Made by a program: the position numbers and the translations under genes. From assembly GCA_035539855.1 (NCBI GenBank), contig DATLHO010000112.1:1-17367 (forward strand): 17,367 bases of DNA, written 5' to 3'. Source of the stretch: DATLHO01 sp035539855. GTDB lineage: Bacteria; Bacteroidota; Ignavibacteria; OLB7. The notes under the pieces were generated by a model. That model was given only the letters and a program-made list of their open reading frames with translations, did not search any database and was not told the DNA's origin. Shown piece by piece: positions 1-6,849 of this stretch; the stretch's first letter is position 1; every line of letters starts with the position of its first letter.

Positions 1-606
1 CGACACGTTGTAGAAGGCGCCGGAACTGTCGTCGAAGCGCAGGTCGAACGGCGCGCTCCACGGCGTCGGCGCGCCGCTCTCGCTCATCGTCGGCGAGAAC
101 ATCTCGCTGCCGGCGAGCGCCAGCGGCGAGCGGAGGATCGAATAGCTGGTCGAGTGCACACCGTGCGCCTCGGCACCGGGAAGGCGCGACATTCGCGGCA
201 GCCGCGCCGACCAGTGCAACGCTCCGCCGGCGACGCCGACGAGATCGATCGTCGTCGACGATGTGCTGTCGCCGAGCCCGCTCGAGAGCTGCACGAACGA
301 GGAGTCGACCTGTGTGATCGCGGGCGCGGCGCTGTCGGCCCGCTCCGGCGCGCGCAGCGTGTCGATGATCCCGGCGGCGGCGCGAAGCACGAGGAGACCG
401 CGACGACTCTCGAGCGTGAGCTGCTCGCCGGTGAAGAGGTCGCGCACGGCGATCGTCGTGTCGACGCCGGCGTCGGTCCGAATCTCGAACGTCCGATGCG
501 CGCGCGGCGCTGAGGCCGCGGGCGCGGGCTGCTGCCGCTGGGTCCTGCAGCCCGCCACGACGGCGAGCGCCGCGCACAGGGCGATCCTACTCCTTCCCAT
601 CATCAT
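1..606 (-). CDS. Putative lipoprotein, C-terminus beyond window edge (partial)
   Basis: This frame is open from position 606 to the left edge of the window, 202 codons with no stop. Three consecutive ATG codons (606, 603, 600) can start it. The N-terminus has a short basic start, a hydrophobic core (IALCAALAVVAGC) and a lipobox ending in Cys20 (counting from the first ATG), followed by a Gln/Pro/Ala-rich linker, so it should be a lipid-anchored envelope protein. The rest is Ser/Thr/Asp-rich and shows no domain I recognise. The start overlaps the last codons of the upstream gene (stop at 587-589) by 14-20 bases, which suggests translational coupling. There is no clear Shine-Dalgarno sequence. 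It is the fourth gene of a same-strand run encoding exported proteins. Function unknown; confidence is high that it is a gene, low on its role. Confidence 0.75.
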   Translation of the reverse strand, partial: MMMGRSRIALCAALAVVAGCRTQRQQPAPAASAPRAHRTFEIRTDAGVDTTIAVRDLFTGEQLTLESRRGLLVLRAAAGIIDTLRAPERADSAAPAITQVDSSFVQLSSGLGDSTSSTTIDLVGVAGGALHWSARLPRMSRLPGAEAHGVHSTSYSILRSPLALAGSEMFSPTMSESGAPTPWSAPFDLRFDDSSGAFYNVS

Positions 607-2932
607 ACACGATTCCACGGTTCGACTTGAGGATCGCCCGGCCCGGCTCGACGCGCGGCTCGACGTAGTAGTCGCTGCCCCGGCCGAGGTCGACGAGCAT
701 GCCGAGCGATCCGGCGAAGCGCGAGAGAGCAATTCTCCCGCCACCCTGGCTCAGCGTCGTGTCGGCGAGCAGCGCGTAGTACTGATCGCTGCCGTGGCTG
801 TCCATCAGCCACGCGAACGCGACGGTGAGCGCGGAGCCCTGGCTGCTGTTCGAGCCGCGGTAGGTGTCGTTGCCCTGCCAGTCCTCGAGGCAGCCCGCGC
901 TCCAGTCGTGCGCGTTGCCCTGCTCGAGTCCGGCGTAGGCGTCGTACATGTCGTCGCCGCTGTCGTCGAGCAGCGCGCCGAAGGAAAGGTGGATGCCGCT
1001 GCCCTGCGAGTACTGTCCGGCCGTGTAGCGATCGGCGCCCTGCAGGTCGTGGAGGATGCCCAGCGCATACCAGTAGCTGCCGCCCTGGCTGAAGAAGTCC
1101 GACGCGTACAGGTCGTCGCCCGTGCGGTCGGTCAGCACGCCGATGCCGCCGTCGGCACCGACGCCGGTCGACCACGGGCGCATGCCGTAGCCGAAGCCCT
1201 GCGAGAGCGCCAGGTGCGCACGGTTCGGAATGCGCGAATCGGTGTGCTTCCAGCCGACGCGGTAGGAGTCGTTGCCGGCGTCCTCGAGGATGAGTCCGAA
1301 ACCGCGCACGTAGCCGAAGCCCTGCGAGTAGATCTCGGCGATATAGGAGTCGGCGCCGGCGCGATCGTGCAGGATGCCGATGCCGTGGAAAGCTGCGCCC
1401 TGCGATCCCCAGCGCGCGTGATAGATGTCGTCGCCCGCGAAGTCCGCGAGCAGTCCGACGCCGAGCACGCCCGCGCCCTGCGACCACGAGACGGCGCGAT
1501 AGGTGTCGTTGCCCGAGCGATCGAGGAGCATGTCGATCGCGCCGACGCCCGATGCCTGGCCGGCGGAGTCGGCCGCATAGTGATCGTCGCCCGCCGCGTC
1601 GATGACCAGACGAACGGTCGTCGCTCGCGCCGGGGCGAGCGCGTAGTGATCGTCGCCGCCGAGATCGAGGATGAACGCGTACTCTCCCTCGTAATGGTTC
1701 GGTCCCCGTCCGCCGACGACACAGCGGCCTGCGGGCGTGGTCCACTCGGTGAGGATCTGGTCGCGTCCGGTCTTGCCTCGCTGCGTTCCGGCCGATGCCG
1801 CGAAGCGATCGATCCACGCGGTATCGGCAAGCGAGGCGAGCAGCGCCGCGGCATCGAAGAGCGACTGGCGATCGAGTCGATCGGACGCGGCGAAGAGACC
1901 GGCCATCCTCGCCTCCTCACCGACGCGCCTGACGCGACGCTCCGCGGGCGCGACGATCGCGTCGAGCGCGGTCTCCCAGTCGTTCGACATGTCGAGCAGC
2001 CGCGCGAGCTCGCGCGCGGTCGCGCCGGCATCGGCGCCGATCGGCGCGTAGGCGCGCGCGGTGAGCGTGTTGAGGTCGGTGAGCAGCGAGCGCAGGTCGC
2101 CGAGCGTCGCCGGAGCCGACGATCCGACCGGCCGCAGCTCGACATCAAGGTGCAGCGCGGACTTTGCGACGACGCCGGAGAGCCCGCGCATGGAGTCCCT
2201 GCCGTTCCAGAGATCCTTCGTCACGAGGCGCGAGTAGGCGCCGACGCGCGTTGGGTTGTGATGCAGGTAGGTGATCGCGCCGAGGCGCCACGGACTCGGA
2301 CGACCGGCGAAGGCCACCGTCGAGAAATCCTGATCGGCGACGATGCGCAACTGGCGCTGGATCGGACTGGTCCACTCGAGGAGCGATCGTCCCTCGAGCA
2401 TCGTCTGCAGCCACGAGCCCGCTCGCGTCGGTCCCAGCCGATCGAGCGCGCGCATCGCCATCGGTGAGCGCGAGGCGAGGATCATCGGCACGTCGACGGT
2501 GCGCACGGCGCCGTCGCGGACGATGGCGAAGCGCATCGTCTGACCGCCCTTGAGCTCGCGGGCGCGCATGGCGATGAACTCGTCGCCGTACCACGCGGAG
2601 TCACCGATCGGCGCGCCGTCGACCGTGAGAATGATGTCGCCGATGAACAGGCCGCCGCGGTCGGCGCTCCAGTTCGGCATCAGATGCCAGATCCGGTATC
2701 CCTTCGTCCCCGCGGCGACGCCGGCGATCGAGCGCAGCGAGTCGTAGGGAAGCTCGTTGGTGTAGATGCCGAGACGCGGGCGCATCGGCTCGGGCTCACC
2801 CGGCCACTCGAACGACGGCAGGTCGAACATGCGCAGGCTGTGCTCGATGAGCGAGTCCTGCGACGGTACGGTCTGCGCGGCGAGCGGCGCGGCGAGGAGC
2901 AGTAGGACGGGGAGGAATAGAAGTCGCGGCAT
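587..2932 (-). CDS. Secreted PDZ-domain protein with C-terminal D-x-x-G-x-D-x-Y/SQG solenoid repeats
   Basis: The 781-residue product starts with a clear signal peptide (MPRLLFLPVLLLLAAPLAAQ). An ATG 26 codons further upstream is open but would bury this signal, so 2932 is preferred. Residues about 52-150 look like a PDZ domain, with the typical 'GLFIGDIILTVDGAPIG' segment at 94-110; PDZ domains bind peptide C-termini. Residues 151-410 are helical and not assigned. From 423 to 756 the protein is a repeat array: twelve copies of [DE]-x-x-G-x-D-x-Y or close variants (423, 445, 471, 497, 523, 550, 602, 629, 656, 684, 711, 748), mostly 26-27 residues apart, alternating with S-Q-G-x-G turns (484, 510, 536, 577, 615, 642, 697, 728). 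This regularity predicts a beta-solenoid, and the Asp-rich turns may bind calcium (inference). I see no T9SS-type tail. It lies 90 bases downstream of the TPR lipoprotein gene. I do not recognise a named family for the repeat. Confidence 0.85.
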   Translation of the reverse strand: MPRLLFLPVLLLLAAPLAAQTVPSQDSLIEHSLRMFDLPSFEWPGEPEPMRPRLGIYTNELPYDSLRSIAGVAAGTKGYRIWHLMPNWSADRGGLFIGDIILTVDGAPIGDSAWYGDEFIAMRARELKGGQTMRFAIVRDGAVRTVDVPMILASRSPMAMRALDRLGPTRAGSWLQTMLEGRSLLEWTSPIQRQLRIVADQDFSTVAFAGRPSPWRLGAITYLHHNPTRVGAYSRLVTKDLWNGRDSMRGLSGVVAKSALHLDVELRPVGSSAPATLGDLRSLLTDLNTLTARAYAPIGADAGATARELARLLDMSNDWETALDAIVAPAERRVRRVGEEARMAGLFAASDRLDRQSLFDAAALLASLADTAWIDRFAASAGTQRGKTGRDQILTEWTTPAGRCVVGGRGPNHYEGEYAFILDLGGDDHYALAPARATTVRLVIDAAGDDHYAADSAGQASGVGAIDMLLDRSGNDTYRAVSWSQGAGVLGVGLLADFAGDDIYHARWGSQGAAFHGIGILHDRAGADSYIAEIYSQGFGYVRGFGLILEDAGNDSYRVGWKHTDSRIPNRAHLALSQGFGYGMRPWSTGVGADGGIGVLTDRTGDDLYASDFFSQGGSYWYALGILHDLQGADRYTAGQYSQGSGIHLSFGALLDDSGDDMYDAYAGLEQGNAHDWSAGCLEDWQGNDTYRGSNSSQGSALTVAFAWLMDSHGSDQYYALLADTTLSQGGGRIALSRFAGSLGMLVDLGRGSDYYVEPRVEPGRAILKSNRGIVYDDGKE

Positions 2933-2955
2933 TGCAGTCGGGGTTCGTGTGGGAG

Positions 2956-2963
2956 CGAAGATA
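2956..2963 (-). promoter_or_regulatory. Possible Bacteroidota-type -7 element
   Basis: On the minus strand this reads TATCTTCG, close to the Bacteroidota -7 consensus TAnnTTTG and to the TATCTTAG before metK. It lies 23 bases upstream of the ATG of the PDZ/solenoid gene. No convincing -33 TTG was found at the usual distance, so this is weak. Confidence 0.25.
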
Positions 2964-3022
2964 GCGGCTCTTGCACCATCATCGCGCGCATACGCTGCCC
3001 CGTCACACACGGCGCTCCTCGA

Positions 3023-4162
3023 TCACCGCGATACTCCACCCTCCTTTGCCCGCTCGCTCACGAACGCCATCATCGCGCGGACGTCGCGATTGCCCGGGCG
3101 CCGCTCGAGCTCGCGTCGCGCGCGCACGAGCGCCTCGTCGAGCTTGATGCCGTGCCGCGCGTAGAGCATCGCGAGCTCGCTGTTCATCGCGTGTCCGGAG
3201 GCTTCGTCCTCGGCGAGCATCGCTTCGACGACGCCGACGAGCGAGTCGGCCTCGGCCACCCGGCCGCTCTCGCGCAGGATCTCGGCCTTGGTCTCGACGA
3301 ACGAGAACTCCGGCAGCGCCGTGATCGCGGAGTCGAGCAGTGCGAGCGCGCGCGTCGTGTTGCCCTCGCGCCGCTCGAGACGGGCAAGTCCGGCGATCGC
3401 GAACGGGTATCCCTCGCGCTCGATGGCGGCGAGCTCGAGCTCGCGCCGCGCCTCGCGCGTGCGGCCGTTGTCGGCAAGCGTCGTCGCCAGCGTCGTGCGC
3501 GCCCACGCCTTCTCCTCGCTGCCGGGAGCTCCCGCGGCGACGGCCATCGTCATCGCCTCGATCGCGCCGTCGATGTCTCCGTGAAGCTCGCGCAGATACG
3601 ACACGCGGGAGTAGCTCTTGAGATCCGGCCGCATCGCGACCATGCGATCGGCCGCCTCGACCGCCGCGGCGTAGTTGCCGAGCTGCGTGTGGGCGTCGAC
3701 GAGAATTCCCTGCACGATCGCGCTCGCAGGGAGCGCCGCGGCCGCGCGCTCGCCGATCGCGAGCGCCTGGTCGAACTCGTGGAGCGACAGCAGGATCGAT
3801 CCCTTCGAGACGAGCGCGAGGTAGTCGCCGGGCGCGATCGCAAGCGCGCGATCGACCAGCGACAGCGCCGCGGGATAGTAGTACGGATGGTCGCCGGTGA
3901 TGCGCGCCTCGCTCATGAAGACCGCGGCGAGACGCCCCAACGCGTCGACATCGCGTGGGTCGGCGGCGATGCGCGCGCGCAGCGTCGAGACCTGCCGGAG
4001 CACGCGGTCGTACTCCTCGCCGCGGAGCGCCGGAGTCCGCTGTCTGAGCTCCGGAGGAGTGAACCTCTGTGCCGCCGTTGCGCCATTCTCGCGCGCGCCG
4101 TCGGCGTTGCAGCCGAGCAGCACGATCGACGCGGCGAGCAGAAATAGGGATCGAGTGATCAT
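3023..4162 (-). CDS. Tetratricopeptide-repeat lipoprotein
   Basis: The 379-residue product starts with a lipoprotein signal (MITRSLFLLAASIVLLGC, lipidated Cys18). After a linker come about seven to eight helical TPR-like units between residues 55 and 365, for example the segments around 'DVDALGRLAAVFMSEARITGD', 'ALVSKGSILLSLHEFDQALAIGERAAAALP' and 'AKAEILRESGRVAEADS'-like pairs. Each has the Gly/Ala/Tyr and terminal Pro spacing expected of 34-residue TPRs. TPR superhelices hold protein partners, so this is probably a periplasm- or surface-facing scaffold anchored in a membrane by its lipid. There is no catalytic motif. The ATG at 4162 is chosen because it directly precedes the signal; there is no obvious Shine-Dalgarno. 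It lies between the DUF4331 gene (149 bases upstream) and the PDZ/solenoid gene (90 bases downstream) on the same strand, so a shared envelope role is plausible but unproven. Confidence 0.88.
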   Translation of the reverse strand: MITRSLFLLAASIVLLGCNADGARENGATAAQRFTPPELRQRTPALRGEEYDRVLRQVSTLRARIAADPRDVDALGRLAAVFMSEARITGDHPYYYPAALSLVDRALAIAPGDYLALVSKGSILLSLHEFDQALAIGERAAAALPASAIVQGILVDAHTQLGNYAAAVEAADRMVAMRPDLKSYSRVSYLRELHGDIDGAIEAMTMAVAAGAPGSEEKAWARTTLATTLADNGRTREARRELELAAIEREGYPFAIAGLARLERREGNTTRALALLDSAITALPEFSFVETKAEILRESGRVAEADSLVGVVEAMLAEDEASGHAMNSELAMLYARHGIKLDEALVRARRELERRPGNRDVRAMMAFVSERAKEGGVSR

Positions 4163-4223
4163 CGTGATTCGGTGGTTACTGATGTGGTCGGTTGATCATC
4201 GCGAGGCCGGCCGGGGGAGGCGC

Positions 4224-4287
4224 GGGGATCATCCCGACGATCGCTCCGAGGGTCGAGTCCCTCGGATCGCTCGGTGGATGATGCCCC
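4224..4287 (-). terminator. Long imperfect hairpin between DUF4331 and TPR genes
   Basis: Two 29-base arms (4224-4252 and 4259-4287) pair around a 6-base loop. The inner 8 bp (TCCGAGGG/CCCTCGGA) are perfect; the outer part pairs through GGGG and ATCATCC blocks with small bulges. On the minus strand the hairpin begins 25 bases after the stop codon of the DUF4331 gene, as expected for a terminator or mRNA 3'-end stabiliser. No T-tract follows, so it may reduce rather than stop read-through into the TPR gene. Confidence 0.45.
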
Positions 4288-4311
4288 GCGCCGTCGACCG
4301 GTGCCCGTGCC

Positions 4312-6381
4312 CTATCGCACGATCGTCATCTTCATCGTCGCCGTGGTTCGGCCCGCGACGCGCAGCTCCGCGACGTACGCTCCGGTCTCGATTCCGGCGG
4401 GCGCCGTCCAGCGCACGGTGTGGCTTCCTGCATCACGCCGGCCCGCGTCGAGCGTGGCGACGGCGTCGCCGCGCGAGTCGTAGAGCGTGATCGCGACGTC
4501 GCCGCCGGTGCGCAGGTGATAGCGCAGCGTGGTTTCGCCCGTCGTCGGGTTGGGATAGCTCTGTCCGACGAAGAACCCGTCGCGCGCGCCGAGTCCGAGC
4601 GCGGAGCCGCTCGCGTCGTCGTCGCCGACGGCCGAGGTCACGTCGGGTCGCACGTAGTCGTAGCCACGATGCGGCGGCGCCAGGTACGGCCACTCGGCGC
4701 GGAACGGAACGTCATTGGCGGTCGGTCCTGCGGTGAAGCCGAGCACGTTGAGCAGGTGCGGAGTCACGGGATTCGCGCCACCGGCATAGTCGTCGTACCA
4801 CAGGCCGATCGCCGCGAGCGCCGCGCCGCCGACGGCCTGCAGCTCGATGCGCGTGACGTCGTCCTCGAGGCGGCGTCCGTTGGGGAATCCGTCCATGTTC
4901 GGGATCGGCTGCAGCTCCGTCGACGCGTTGAATCGCGCATCGGTCAGACCGAGCACCGCGGCGCTGATGATGCCGAGCGAGCTGAAGTCTCCGCTCGTGC
5001 GCGCGGTGACCGGCGTCGCCATGTTCAGGCGCAGCATGTCGCCGAGCGTCGGCAGGAAGTTGTGGATGAACGGCTTGCCCGGGGCCAGCGGGTTGCCGCC
5101 CTTGCCGGTGGCAAGCTGGTACGGCGCGAGGTTCGGCACGCCCGTGTAGAAGATCGGCAGCAGGTCGACCGAGCGCGGCGCGCCGTCACGCAGCAGGAAC
5201 GCGCCGAAGGCCTCGTCGGCAAGCGCCGTGTTCTGTCGCGCGCTGTTCGGCAGACCGAAGAGTCCGGCCTTGCCGTTGCGGAAGTCGAACTGACCGAGCG
5301 AGCTCGACTGGATGCGCAGCTTCGCCAGGCCCGGCACCGCAGAGCCGAAGCGGCTGTCGTCCATGTAGAGCGCGAGCTCGGGGTTGGTGAAGAATCCCTC
5401 GAAGCTCGCCTCGGCGTCGCGGTCGTACGGCGTCGAGGAGTTCCACCGGTCCTTCTCGCCGATCGGAATTACCGCCTCGTTCGTCAGCGGCATGCCCAGA
5501 CGCGAGACCTGCACCCACGGACCCGAGCCCTGCGGCTTCGCGCCGTTGTCGCCGAGCGTCGTCACCTTCGGACGCGAGGCCGAGGCCCAGACGCCGATGA
5601 CGTAATCGGGGTCGAGGATCGATGCCGCCGAGCCCGCGTCCCGGCCGGCCTTCTGCAGCGTGGCGATGGGGATCTTCAACGCGATCGCATGCGTGTTGAA
5701 GCCGGCGAGTCCGTCGCGCGGCGCCATCGCGCCGGTGTCGCCCGGCATGCGCACGGCGCCGAGATCGAAGATGCCACCGAGGTCGACGAAGAACGGGTCG
5801 TCGACCGGTCCGCAGAACACGGTCTCGCCGCCGGTGCCCGATGCCTGCGTGATCGCGCCGCGCATGAGCGAGAGATAACCGCCGGCCGCGTTGAGTCCGA
5901 CCGCGCCCTCGATCGAGCGCGGACCGATGTTCGGCGGCGGCACCACGCCGTCGGTGACGATCGTCGTGAACGTTGCGCCGCCGTCGACGCTCCTCTCTGC
6001 CGTGTAGGTGGTCTTCAGGTTCTGCTTGCCGAGCCTGATGTTGAAGAAGGTGGTGGGATCCTCGTTGGTCCTGCTGAAGGTGAACCGGTAGATGATGTCC
6101 TCGTCGGCGACGCCGTCGTTCTCGACGTGGATCTCGTAGCGCACGTTCTCGCCGAACGAATACCAGTTCGGTCCGCCCTCCGGCAGCTCGAACGGGATGT
6201 AGTTGGCGATGATCGTGATCGTCGACGGATCGTCGGGCGATCGGAACGCGTAGAGATCGGTATTGTCCGCGAGCGGGTCATTGCTGATCAGCGGCGCTTC
6301 GCGATGGCTCGACGCGTGGGCATCGAGTCCGAGCGAGAGCGCGACGACGGCCGCAAGCGCGGCGGTGCGAATGGTTCGCAT
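4312..6381 (-). CDS. DUF4331 family secreted protein with T9SS-type C-terminal sorting domain
   Basis: The 689-residue product has a signal peptide (MRTIRTAALAAVVALSLGLDAHA) followed by 'SSHREAPLISNDPLADNTDLYAF' (residues 24-46), the hallmark N-terminus of the DUF4331 family, whose function is not established. The family region covers most of residues 24-590, including the later 'NMDGFPNGRRLEDDVTRIEL' segment typical of these proteins. Residues about 608-689 ('SYPNPTTGETTLRYHL' through 'GAYVAELRVAGRTTATMKMTIVR') form a classic type A T9SS sorting domain, so the protein should cross the outer membrane and be released or attached to the surface. The start at 6381 is supported by a strong Shine-Dalgarno (AGGAGGAGACA just before ATG); an ATG 13 codons upstream would place the Shine-Dalgarno inside the gene and bury the signal. 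It is the first gene of the minus-strand run. Confidence 0.93.
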   Translation of the reverse strand: MRTIRTAALAAVVALSLGLDAHASSHREAPLISNDPLADNTDLYAFRSPDDPSTITIIANYIPFELPEGGPNWYSFGENVRYEIHVENDGVADEDIIYRFTFSRTNEDPTTFFNIRLGKQNLKTTYTAERSVDGGATFTTIVTDGVVPPPNIGPRSIEGAVGLNAAGGYLSLMRGAITQASGTGGETVFCGPVDDPFFVDLGGIFDLGAVRMPGDTGAMAPRDGLAGFNTHAIALKIPIATLQKAGRDAGSAASILDPDYVIGVWASASRPKVTTLGDNGAKPQGSGPWVQVSRLGMPLTNEAVIPIGEKDRWNSSTPYDRDAEASFEGFFTNPELALYMDDSRFGSAVPGLAKLRIQSSSLGQFDFRNGKAGLFGLPNSARQNTALADEAFGAFLLRDGAPRSVDLLPIFYTGVPNLAPYQLATGKGGNPLAPGKPFIHNFLPTLGDMLRLNMATPVTARTSGDFSSLGIISAAVLGLTDARFNASTELQPIPNMDGFPNGRRLEDDVTRIELQAVGGAALAAIGLWYDDYAGGANPVTPHLLNVLGFTAGPTANDVPFRAEWPYLAPPHRGYDYVRPDVTSAVGDDDASGSALGLGARDGFFVGQSYPNPTTGETTLRYHLRTGGDVAITLYDSRGDAVATLDAGRRDAGSHTVRWTAPAGIETGAYVAELRVAGRTTATMKMTIVR

Positions 6382-6601
6382 TGTCTCCTCCTGGTGGATG
6401 GTGTCCGGCAGCACCCGCAATGCGGTGTGGCTACCGTTTGGTCAGGGAGAGATACGCCGTGCTCTTCGTCGCGGATTGGGAAAAACCGCCGATGAAAACT
6501 ATTCCCGATATCGACAATCCGGTTTACTGGAAGCGGCGTAGGTACTGGGTTGGAGGATATGGACCGATACGTACGTTCCCCCTCACACACGTGTGCCCCA
6601 A

Positions 6602-6709
6602 CGTCATCCTCGAGCGAGCGAAGCGAGCTCGGGGATCTCTCTTCGGCGGTAGCCGTGCCGGACGGTACCGCTACCGCGGAAGAACGATCTCCGCTGCGCG
6701 AAGATGACG
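6602..6709 (+). repeat. ERIC-like imperfect palindromic repeat, copy A
   Basis: This 108-bp element is bounded by perfect 7-bp inverted ends (CGTCATC at 6602-6608, GATGACG at 6703-6709). Its two halves are imperfect reverse complements centred near 6655. They share the CGTCATC-C/T-TCG end, a GG-G/A-GATC block and a TCTTC-G/C-GCGGTAGC block. A sub-hairpin CCTCGAGC/GCTCGGGG (6608-6615 with 6626-6633) holds the sequence GCGAAGC in its loop. The stretch 6641-6709 is identical, base for base, to 9061-9129 in copy B, and the 115 bases from 6595 match copy B at 108 positions. No target-site duplication or open frame of its own was found. Confidence 0.85.
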
Positions 6710-6774
6710 AGGCGGCGTCTCCTGGTGGGGATGATGAGCGCGACAATTCATCGGCAACACGTCGCCCAACGCGT

Positions 6775-6782
6775 TACGTTTA
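6775..6782 (+). promoter_or_regulatory. Possible -7 element of the Asp-box protein gene
   Basis: TACGTTTA differs from the Bacteroidota TAnnTTTG consensus at one position and lies 67 bases upstream of the ATG. The best upstream partner (TTCA, 6747-6750) is 24 bases away, slightly too far, so the call is tentative. Confidence 0.25.
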
Positions 6783-6849
6783 CCCTCGCACGAAGTCATA
6801 GTCTGTGACGCCGCGCACATCCCATCCTCCATTGTCGGGATCGACCATC

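Larger units (their letters stand above)
6382..6849. other. Divergent intergenic region
   Basis: This 468-base stretch lies between the starts of the DUF4331 gene (minus) and the Asp-box protein gene (plus). It must hold both promoters. It contains the first copy of the ERIC-like palindrome (6602-6709). The short open frames across it are produced by the repeat and have no signal, homology or ribosome site. A minus-strand TAGTTTTC at 6494-6501 (TAnnTTTG-like) is a weak promoter candidate for the DUF4331 gene, with a leader of about 105 bases. Confidence 0.6.

Noticed and set aside
663..1668. Repeat region as an RTX (haemolysin-type) calcium array
   Set aside because: Unit length is 26-27 residues rather than 9 and the GGxGxD core is absent; a calcium role is possible, but the family is different.
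263..2467. 734-codon open frame on the plus strand opposite the PDZ/solenoid gene
   Set aside because: Antisense shadow caused by high GC; composition is Arg/Val/Ala-rich without domains, while the minus frame has a signal peptide, PDZ domain and repeats.
4420..6495. 691-codon plus-strand frame opposite the DUF4331 gene
   Set aside because: Arg- and Val-rich shadow; the minus frame has DUF4331 and T9SS motifs and a Shine-Dalgarno.
6550..6801. Short frames across repeat copy A (and matching frames across copy B)
   Set aside because: The similar peptides come from the nucleotide repeat being read in the same frame; no start signal or conserved protein is supported.
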